DNA from: Nymphaea colorata
Taxonomy: Eukaryota > Streptophyta > Magnoliopsida > Nymphaeales > Nymphaeaceae
DNA length: 64,000 bases
Reading direction: 5' to 3'
Assembly: GCF_008831285.2 (NCBI RefSeq)
Contig: NC_045139.1
Coordinates: forward strand, 13,870,354-13,934,353
Numbering within the stretch: the first letter of the stretch is position 1; the number at the start of each line of letters is the position of its first letter. Shown in pieces: positions 55,801 through 64,000 of the stretch. The notes under the pieces are model-generated. The model was not told the origin of the DNA. It saw nothing but the letters and a program-made list of their open reading frames with translations, and did not search any database. The translations under genes and the position numbers were made by a program.

Positions 55801-56084
55801 CGTCTATTACTCCCTGTTCCAATTAAGATTCTAAGTTGGGTTTGGAATGGATTTCCCGGTGAAGTCCAAAATTGTATGTGCTTATGTCCAAATCAGTTGA
55901 TCAATGGTTACATCTAAAGCCGACTAAGCGTACCATTGAACGGCCATATTAGCCCAGAGGGAATGGGGATATATGCATGTTAAAGGTGCTGAATTCAATC
56001 AACTCCGACGTCCCATACTTTTAGATTATCTGAATTATCCATGCGCAAAGGGTCTCTTTTCATAATCTAATAAAAGCTGGTCTC

Positions 56085-56330
56085 ACCGCCATGAAACAAG
56101 CCATGGAGACGCAAGTTGCTGCATGTGCACATGCAAAATGCAAGTAATGAGAAGTATGCCGCTTTTAATTATCCACTAAGATATGTCTCAACGATTACAA
56201 TGCCCACACACTACAGTTCTCGAAAAATTTTTCCTGCTGTTATCTGTATTTTTATCTGTCTTTACGAAGACATTCAAGTTTATGCAGCCCGAGCTTTATC
56301 CTGTAAAACATATCACATGACATATGTAAT
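56085..56330 (-). pseudogene. relic of HISN5 (part of exon 3 and adjoining intron)
   Basis: The plus-strand sequence CAAGCCATGGAGACGCAAGT followed by TGCTGCATG parallels the HISN5 exon-3 5' end and splice site at 62646-62674 (CAAGCCATGAGAGGCCAGTT, GCTGCATGCAG). The match continues through intron words: GCAAAATG.AAGT, TTTGTCTCAAC, TACAATG.CCACA.., TTTATC..T..GAAGA.ATTCAA.TTTATGCAG and TTTTCTTGTAA.ACAT.CCAC. The alignment covers about 56092-56320 against about 62637-62870, in the same orientation. A further weak match joins about 56905-56960 to 62936-62990. Coding sense is lost. It appears to be a diverged, partly deleted duplicate of the neighbouring gene. Confidence 0.6.
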
Positions 56331-57094
56331 TTAAATATTTTATCAAGTCAACGCATGCCATTGATGACCCGTAAACAATCGCATTGGCTATACATAACTT
56401 CTGTATCAGACATTTGACAGTAGTTTCGGATTTGGGCATACAAATGGGAAACGGAATATAAAAGTCGTATTTGAAATCAAACTTCAATCTGAATTGTTGT
56501 ATAGCAGAATCATTTAATTCGGTGAAAAAAAATTTGTGACCTAATTGTTCTGAATCTGATGGCTAACTGGATCTAAAACTTCAAGTGGTCGGATTTGGAC
56601 TTGACTTCAATATTTATATCCCATGCATGCGGATCGTTGACATCCCTAATTAAAATGTTGCTTGGGCGCAAGGGTGACCCCCCTGCAAAGGTTGGCAGTT
56701 CAGTTGAACGATGCAGGTTGTTGATTTACTTGCATGGAGAAGAAAAAAAAAATCCTTGATTAATGTATCCAATTACATTTGTCTATCTTTATGAGTAAAT
56801 TAATGATTTTATCCGAGTCAAGCCAAATAAAGCATGCATGAATCTTCTCTGACGTGTCTCAAATTTTATGACATTGTTACAGCGGCGTTTGTTTCATGAT
56901 ATTGCAGGCTGTCCATCTAAATATCTTCGTTTCAGAATTAATGTCTGGCACCTGAATTGGAACAAGCGGAAAGTAGGCAGTCTACGTGTCTAAACCAGTT
57001 TTATCGGGACACGCCTGAATTTGCCAATTCAAACTGAATGCATGAAACGAGTCAGCCTTCTTTATGATCAACATGTCCCATTCCCGTGCGATTC

Positions 57095-57245
57095 CATACC
57101 CAACCTTATGGTTGCATGCAGGGCAAATTTCAACGCCTAACGGCTAACACCAAATTGCCAAGAAACAAGAGACATGGTCTGAGAAATCGGCATTTTAGGT
57201 GGGTGTTTGGAGTTCTGATCCAGTAAGAAATTTTGAAGTTCACAC
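57095..57245 (+). repeat. diverged direct repeat, right copy
   Basis: Partner of the repeat at 55670-55800. It holds GGTGGGTGTTTGGAG and then ATCCAGTAAGAAATTTTGAA, preceded by a segment similar to the left copy (AATTTCAA...CCAAATTG). It ends near the right side of the relic-bearing stretch. Confidence 0.4.
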
Positions 57246-58670
57246 ACATCTGACTACGACAGGTTGGGCAATCAGCTGGAGAAGATTGGGAGGCGTACAG
57301 GTCTGATTTGCAGTAGTGAGCAGAGATCAAAATGCGTTAGGGAGTGGCTCCGTCTCTATTTGGAATATATCATCGGGAGTGTTAGCTGCAGGCGGAGAGG
57401 GACAAAGTTTTGGGGGGAAGGAGGAGGAAGAGCGGAGGTCAGAGAGACGGCTGAAATGCGTCTGATATCTAACTGGAGGGCTTTATTTCATCATTAACAA
57501 GGGATGGAAATTGTAGGGTATATGGGAATCCATGATTAGGATAAGGACGAGACTACAGTGCTCGACGAGCCACCAGCATTAAAAGCATGTCATTTCTTTG
57601 CAAAGCGGGGAAGAAGGATGGAAGTTGATGACAGGGGTTGGTCATTTCATAATTTCTATTAGAAGTGGAGTTAATTACAGCACCACAGGCTTTTGCTGGG
57701 GTTAATTAATTAATGCTTCTTGTGGTTTTGCGCCTGCAGATCTATAATGGAAAACGGATGCGTAGCATCTGATTGATTTCGACGTTTCACATTCATCACT
57801 AGTTGGACTACAAAAATTGAAAAGAGAGCTAAGGAGGCTCAGTGGTCCATTCCCTGGAGATATGAAGGCACGAACAACGGTTTTCCTTTTCACCTTTTCT
57901 AAATTTCTGCTCTTTCGTGCACTTGACTAGCAAAAATGCGAAAGTTGAACTAATGTTGTTCACTTGTTAATTCTTTGTTATTATTTTGAGACAACCTTGT
58001 TCAACTTTTGAAATAATGGACTACTGGTTCCTGAGCTTACTTGGTTAGCATTTGTGTTTTTTTGTGGTCCATAGTAGGTCTAAATATTGGCAATGATACT
58101 GGCTTCCCCTCGTAAATCAAAATGCAAGAAGATAACGAAAGATTTTTCAATGTGTATTCTTTTTTTTGAAATGGGAAGCCTAATTCCTAGCAATAGCACT
58201 TATGCCCAAAATGGATGATATGAATCCAATGGGACACATTTTTTACCAAATCTACCATATCAGAAGTGAACAGCCATGGTAGCAAAGACTTTCCCTGCAA
58301 GTGAGGTAAATCCAAAGGACTTAAGGCTGTACACTAGATATAGTTTTACAAAATTGTAGTCTTTCCTAAATTGATCTAACAGAATTTAAATTGTGCATTG
58401 TTCATAGGTACCTCTCTTGGCATAATCTGATGAGAGTCATTCTCTTTGATGAAAATCTATCGCTTATCTAGGAACTATATTAGACAATGGTTCCAATTCA
58501 AGCTATGTCTATGTAAATACATACCCAACTTGGCACCATGGTGATGTCTGCGGCTTTGGCTGACTTTATGGTTCTCGCCATACTATCATAATTCTAACAA
58601 CAAAATAGAATGTAAGGGGAGAACACTACAAGGAACCATCAAATGAAAATCACCTTCCTTTTATATTCTC

Positions 58671-59466
58671 GGGTTTGAAAGCGCCTTTCCTTACACAAGC
58701 GTCAGCCGAGCACATCTCTCTATGTTGATTTCAACCATCCATCTGAGAATAATCGTACGGCCGAGTCTTATCTCCTCTTTCCCTCGCTCATTCCATTTTC
58801 TCTCTCCCCGAAAATACTCAGATTTTGATGCAGCGTGGGACGTTGTGCTCAATCGCTGGGGAGGAGGAGGCAGCCTCCCCAGCCGGTACTCTTTTCATTT
58901 CTTGCCGGCGGCGACCTACCCACCTGCTGAAAACAGTAGGCGTGGCCGCTGGCTGTGGTCCTGTGGAGGAGGCATCAGCTTCCTCCTTTCTTTAAAAAAA
59001 AAAAATGCAATGTCCTCCCCCGCCGGTGGATTTCCCACCGCCAGACCTCACGGGGGCCACCGCCTGCTGGCAGGAGGACTGGTGGAGGGGAGGCCACCAG
59101 CAGCCCCTCCTTGTGAAAGCACGAAAGGGGGATGCATCTGCTCTCCCCTTTCGTGTTTTGAGGAGGGGCCATCGGCAGCCTCGCTGCCATCCCCCCCTTC
59201 CGTTGGTGGGGCTGGAGCGACCCATCAGCCCACCAGCGGAAGAAGGGGATGCCTGGAAGGCTGCAGGCAGCCCTTCCCAAGTCATGAAGGGGACAAAGGA
59301 GTATCGGGGAGAGAGAGAGAGCAGAGAGGAGAGGGGAAGAGGTCTCAGGGAGAGAGAAACGGCAATGAACAAAAATAATCTCAGCCGCTTGATCTTCTTT
59401 AGATCGATGGCTAAGATGAGCAGACACAAATGCTCGGCTGAAAACACAATCTACACTTTCAAATAG
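58671..59466. mobile_element. GC-rich element with imperfect terminal inverted repeats
   Basis: The left end holds TTTGAAAGCG (58674-58683) and CAGCCGAGCA (58703-58712). The reverse complement of the right end holds TTTGAAAGTG (59454-59463) and CAGCCGAGCA (59431-59440). The two pairs occur in the same order with 29- and 23-bp spacing, so the ends are inverted copies with indels. The interior (about 58830-59340) is strikingly GC-rich, is open in several frames on both strands with no family match, and includes an 11-bp inverted repeat CACGAAAGGGG/CCCCTTTCGTG at 59120-59155. A non-autonomous DNA element or captured GC-rich fragment is the best reading. No clear target duplication was found. Confidence 0.45.
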
Positions 59467-60171
59467 GTATTTCTTATTTCTCAGAGGTTTCGACAACAAC
59501 ATTCACCAATAAACTGAGAAATCAAGAAAACCATGTTCCTGATTATAGAAGAAGAAGTGAACTGAGTAGGCCAAGCTTAACGCATACCCAGAGAGAGAGA
59601 GAGGCCAAGCTCAAGGCATACCCAGTGAGAGTATAAAAACCTCAGTGAAAACAGATGGCAGACGGGGTTACCATAACCACGCTGCTCAAACAGAGTTACA
59701 AGCACCATTCTCCTGAATCTCCTGATAGTTTCACATCGTTTATTCAGGATGCCTGCAGCAGGCATTCACCTTTTTCTATTTGGTGTATGGATGCACATGA
59801 AATAAGTGAACCTAAGAGGCATCCAGTACCAGGTGGTTTGAATTCTGAGGCACGACTTCGTACTTTGTTCACAATATGTTAGAAGTCACTGTCAAAATTT
59901 ATTATATAGAAAGTACAGGTAGACTTTCAGGAGGACTAGTTCACGATACAAAATAAAAAGGAAACCTCCTTGATAGGACATACAAGTTCTTCAATAAATG
60001 GACTAGTCCTTCCGGTCTGCCGTTCAATTCCTCTCACCTTTTCTGATTGGAAGAAGCTGTCGGATTTAAATGAAATATAAATCGCTAAAGGTATATAAGT
60101 GAATGAACCTTGTTGAAAGAAAGAGAGAGTTCACCTGAACTTGACCCAAGCTTCAATTGACTCTTTTTGGA

Positions 60172-63100
60172 TCATGAGCGAGATAGCACACCCTTAGAAC
60201 TGCCATAAAAAAAAAAGGAACATAAGTTGCCAACTAAGCAAAGACAAATGAGACAGAGGAGCAAGGTCTCTTTCAAGTCAGCAACTACTTGTTGTAAAAT
60301 GCAAATTAGGATCGTACTCCTCCCAGTTAAAAGTTCAAATGAAACTTGACAGTCTGAGAGTGGTCTGACCTTGGAATAGACCCCTGCCTTCGCAAATCAA
60401 ACTCAGTGGCCTGCCGAAGTGATCTTGCAAAAGCCTTAAAAGTTGCTTCAATAATGTGGTGTGAATTCTTCCCAGCAAGCTGTCAGGATTTCAATATAAG
60501 AAGTCCTGAAGACAGAAATCTAAAGAAATACACCAAATCGAAATTCAATCATGGTCATTGAAGGTAACAGTGCACACCTGTCGAATGTGAAGGGTCATTC
60601 CTGATGTGTTCACTAGAGATTGAAAGAAGTGTTCGACAAGCTACAGCATAATATTGAGGACAACGGGATCAATGCAACAATCATGTAACAAATATCTGAA
60701 TATTTGAAAATTCATGATTCAATTATTATGAGAACTGCATGATTTCCCTTGAATGTTAATCAACCATCAGAGAGTCAAACTGCACTCTTTTCCAATGAAT
60801 CACATTAGGCTGATCTAAAAAAGCACACTGATGTTGTTCCGGTGCAGACCATCTAATGAAAGCATGCAAAGACATACATATCCACGCTATGTGTATTTGT
60901 GGAAACATACTAGGGAAACTATATAGTAAATAGATGAACAGAAATCATCTCACAAGTCAAACAATTTTTAACACAATCATTACGTTTATTTAGTATTGGC
61001 CCATCCGGAGAGGTTGTATCAATTCTGCTGAACTATTCAGCAACTCCCTCTAACCCTATAGGACTTCTTATTGTCCGGACATGGATCAAATCACAAATAT
61101 TGCTTGAACGTGATTTACAAGTTTCTGTTCAACTTAATAAGTTACGAAATACCGTTAAGGCGTTAACTCCATGTGCATTATCACTACCTCTACATGTAAT
61201 TCAAACAGGCACTCCTACCTCTTTCTTTGCTTTATCTAAGAAAAAAAAGTTGATTGAATTGAATATATGGATAGAACTAGAAGACCTTCTTTATTCATCA
61301 CCACTGCAATCTATGAAGTAAACTGGATAGTTATATGAGTGAAATAAAACTGCTTATGAATTTGCAGTAAGAAGATGCTTGTGCCTCTTGGCAGCTATTT
61401 GGCATTGGGTGTATTGGGATCTACAAATATTATGAGATGAATGTATAGAGAAATTCTCTTTAGATTTGCCCAAGATATTTGGAATTCATTTATTTTTCTC
61501 TGGGGTGACATGCTTTGGGTTGGGTGCATTTCACATAACAGGTTTGTATATCTCTGAAATATGTTCTGACCAAATACAATCGACAGATCCAAGATTAGCA
61601 AGTGAAGGGAGTTCAAACATGCATTGGCTGCATCCAAGAGCTCATGATTCGATTGACAAGCCCAATCCCAGTATCTTGACTTCAAGTAGTGGTAGCTGTA
61701 CATTGAAGACCTAGATATATATCGTTCACTAATATGTGACTCTTGACTTTATCGAAATGACTCTGGAGTAAAAAACAGAATATGCTGAAAATCAACATGC
61801 ATCCCTTTTGTATGGTTATTTTATATTTCAGTATCAAAGTTGCACAAATAAAGCATCAAGCAAGCCTTTGTTGCCTACCTGCGTGTCATATGTGCCAACT
61901 CTTTCTGTCGGGATTTTCAAGTCATAACTTAAATGAGGTCGCCCAGATAAATCCTGAATTCATAAGAGTTATTAATGACTTCAAAATAGAATGTGACAAC
62001 TGTAGAATTTAGAAACCATCATTTACAAATTACAACTACTTCCGTAAAATGGAAGAAGAAAAGAATAGCATCTCCATGCAACTGCAAACATCAATCGAGT
62101 GAGAATTATGCTTTCGTATTATTTTTGTTAATACAGCATGTGAATTTGGAAAGACTAGAGTGTAGGGCCTTTCAGTGATAACCATACTCAGATACAGCAA
62201 ACATCAGTTGAATGAGACTTATGCTTTTACGTTATTGTTGTTAACACATATGACATATGGATTTGGAAAAGACTGGAGGCTAGGGCTCTTCCACAATAAA
62301 CATGGAAAAAATTCATTTATTCATCCATCAAAGAAAGAGATTCTCTACCAGTGAAACGTGCACAAGAGCCTCGTCAAGAGGAGCAGAAAAATCTCCAAAG
62401 CGGTTAATTCCTTTTCTGTCTCCAAGGGCTTGAAGTAATGCCTAGAGTTACAAGTTAATAAATTAATAATCCAGCTAGAAAAAACAGGTAATAAAAGTAG
62501 ATCTTTAAGAGTGTGTGTGTGTGTGCATGTACATGAACGAGGGTGAGAGAGAGAGAGACACTGTTCCAATGGCAAGTGCAACATCCTCATTTGTGTGGTG
62601 GTCATCAATATGAATATCACCACGAGCCTTTACATGAACATCAAACAAGCCATGAGAGGCCAGTTGCTGCATGCAGACAAGCAAAATGTAAGTGAAACTC
62701 GAGGGAAATATTCAGTTTTTCATCATTGAGTATTATTTGTCTCAACCATTATTTTACAATGCTCACATTCTACACTTGAATCTGCTACCAAATCTGTGCT
62801 TATTTATCCTTGGGAAGATATTCAATTTATGCAGGCAGATAGCAAACGCCTTTTCTTGTAACACATCCCACTTGGAAATGGACTGATAGATGGTTTACAA
62901 ATTACTATTAGGCTCTTAGTTGCTCAAGCACGCACATGCAGACCTGCCCATTCAAATATCTTGTTGTTTAATAGTCCTCGTCAATGTCCATGTGCATAAA
63001 ACAGAAGTTGGTTTTCTATTGTTATCCAATAGCCATTCATTTCAAGAAAAAAAAAAAATCTCTGCATCGGTAATAGCTTTATCAATCCTACTAACAAAAC

Positions 63101-64000
63101 AAATAGCCAAAAACGTTAAGAGGAATAGTAATGCTCATGGTGATTGTGAAGATATCCTATAGAACATAATTGTGGAACTTCTTACTTGTGAAAATTTCTC
63201 TCAGACTCCAATAATGTGAACAACACACGAAAAGAGAAAAACTCAGATACTTACATCCAGCATGTGATCTAAAAAGGGTATACCGGTACTAGAATCAGCA
63301 ATCCCTGTGCCATCCAAATTCAGTTGCACTTGAACATTCGTTTCTTTTGTTACGCGTTTGACCTCGGAAATTCGCCCTGGATAATGCAAAAAAGGTCTTC
63401 TCTCCTAAATTCTAATTGAAAAAAGCTGTGAAATAAACAAAAAATTTACTATCCAAACAATCCAACAGGGGACAGAAATACTCTCTAACAAATGAACCAT
63501 GCTTTCAGATCTTCCCAATTTGGAATAAACAAAAGACTATGCTATAAGTAGTTTAGCTGGTTTCTCAATTATCATAACAAAGATTTTTTTTTTTTCCAAA
63601 TCCTCGATTTGGTAGTCCTATCAAGTAGCACGACTACGAAAAATTCGCTCTATGTATATATAAAATTATATATCGAAACACAGAAACTAAAAGAGATTTC
63701 TTTCCTAACTGCCCTTTAGCTATCGAGTGTAACAACACGAAGTGACCAAAACCCAAGCTACATTACAGACTACTAACTCATGTTTACGCCGTTTGAAGCT
63801 GGTAAGATCTGCTACCACTTCCATCCGATGAACAAACAAACTTCTTTTCCATTTTCTCGGTTTTGGAACAAATCTACCGATACCCAACAAGCAATTCCAC
63901 GGGAAAAAGACCATAGTCCATCAATCCCTATCTATAACATTAATAGCACGCTGAAAAAAGCGATGAAAAAAGGATGGTAGCGTCTTATACCAGAGCTGCG
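60172..64000 (-). CDS. HISN5: imidazoleglycerol-phosphate dehydratase (partial at window edge)
   Basis: Seven exons joined in phase: 63376-63255, 62666-62562, 62441-62349, 61953-61879, 60640-60578, 60479-60370 and 60199-60172 (stop TGA). They encode the whole mature domain (about 198 aa), from [20 protein letters not shown] to SSKGVLSRS. The enzyme removes water from imidazole-glycerol phosphate to give imidazole-acetol phosphate, the sixth step of histidine synthesis, in plastids. Metal-binding motifs are clear: [29 protein letters not shown] and [13 protein letters not shown]. Exon 63376 starts in phase 2, so an upstream exon with the plastid transit peptide is missing; a GT at 63990-63989 preceded by a compatible phase suggests its last bases are 64000-63991, which is weak. 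The last coding exon is only 28 nt. Intron 60641-61878 carries a plastid psbB fragment. No lesions were seen in the exons. Confidence 0.94.
60934..61321 (+). other. unexplained open frame in a HISN5 intron
   Basis: About 129 codons without a stop on the strand opposite HISN5, ending at TAA 61319-61321. It has no ATG near its start and no family I recognise (contains [19 protein letters not shown] and a Lys-rich tail). It lies just upstream of the psbB fragment, so it could be another part of an organelle insert or simply chance in AT-rich DNA. Confidence 0.2.
61376..61640 (+). pseudogene. psbB: nuclear insert of plastid psbB (CP47) fragment
   Basis: Reading on the plus strand gives [10 protein letters not shown] at about 61390, then after an in-frame TGA the words [19 protein letters not shown] and [12 protein letters not shown] (61460-61550), which match CP47 of photosystem II around residues 160-215 of about 508. 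The DNA also follows plastid psbB. Similarity fades after about 61620 (AAATACAATCGACAGATCC resembles the psbB segment for KVQ..NP). The fragment has a stop and many substitutions, so it is a non-functional plastid-to-nucleus transfer (NUPT). It sits inside HISN5 intron 60641-61878, antisense to HISN5. Confidence 0.8.
62512..62560. repeat. (GT)n and (GA)n microsatellites
   Basis: A GT run followed by a short gap and a GA run in the HISN5 intron next to exon 62666-62562. The GA run abuts the donor splice site at 62561. Confidence 0.7.

Larger units (their letters stand above)
54681..60171. other. intergenic between XRN4 and HISN5
   Basis: Holds the XRN4 3' UTR (just after 54680) and the HISN5 3' flank. 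Inside are a decayed HISN5 copy near 56085-56330, a pair of diverged direct repeats near 55670-55800 and 57095-57245, and a GC-rich element with inverted ends at about 58671-59466 (all listed separately). A 75-codon frame at 59655-59882 has no recognised family. No intact gene is supported. Confidence 0.45.

Noticed and set aside
58722-59502. Long overlapping frames on both strands in the GC-rich block
   Set aside because: Open in many frames at once because of GC-rich composition; low-complexity Pro/Ser/Gly-rich translations with no recognised domain.
63720-63914. 64-codon minus-strand frame as the HISN5 transit-peptide exon
   Set aside because: Composition is not transit-peptide-like, and no in-phase donor joins it to the exon starting at 63376; the true first exon is probably at or beyond the window edge.

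Overview
This is nuclear DNA of a flowering plant. Every confident gene is a plant ortholog split by canonical GT-AG introns: plant NAD-glutamate dehydrogenase, plant imidazoleglycerol-phosphate dehydratase, the EIN5/XRN4 exoribonuclease and plant ADP-glucose phosphorylase. Gene spacing is several kb, introns are AT-rich and carry plant-type transposons, and one intron holds a plastid-derived psbB fragment. The species cannot be fixed from the sequence. The long, transposon-loaded introns would suit an early-diverging angiosperm or magnoliid, but that is only a guess. All exon boundaries below were read by eye from splice sites and family homology, and reading phase was checked across every junction.

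Layout: (1) 823-3039, minus: ADP-glucose phosphorylase (GalT-like), 3 exons, 335 aa. (2) 5335-8354, plus: a small acidic-tailed protein ending in a CaaX-like box, 2 exons, 149 aa. (3) 10527-13893, minus: a conserved plant protein often labelled 'holocarboxylase synthetase' without visible reason, 3 exons, 216 aa. (4) 16558-20762, minus: glutamate dehydrogenase, 9 exons, 411 aa. (5) 20763-28182: a gene-poor stretch with degraded LTR-type remnants. (6) 28183-32558, minus: ribosomal protein S18 (uS13), 4 coding exons, 152 aa, with an ATG-only first coding exon. (7) 34408-54680, plus: XRN4/EIN5 5'-3' exoribonuclease, 22 exons, 959 aa. It is stretched to 20 kb by two hAT-like elements and an antisense, broken Ty1/copia retrotransposon in its introns. 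(8) 54681-60171: intergenic, with a decayed partial copy of the neighbouring HISN5 gene and a GC-rich element with inverted ends. (9) 60172-64000, minus: imidazoleglycerol-phosphate dehydratase (HISN5), missing most of its transit-peptide exon at the window edge, with a plastid psbB fragment in one intron.

The genes do not form an operon or an obvious cluster. They are independent housekeeping functions: starch/sugar-nucleotide metabolism, nitrogen metabolism, histidine synthesis, translation and mRNA decay. RPS18 and XRN4 are divergent and share a 1.85 kb promoter region. I found no convincing new multi-gene system. The most unusual signals are the HISN5 relic about 6.5 kb from its parent, the psbB insert in a HISN5 intron, the copia element with only one visible LTR, the three hAT-like elements with recognisable target-site duplications, and the CaaX-type small protein.
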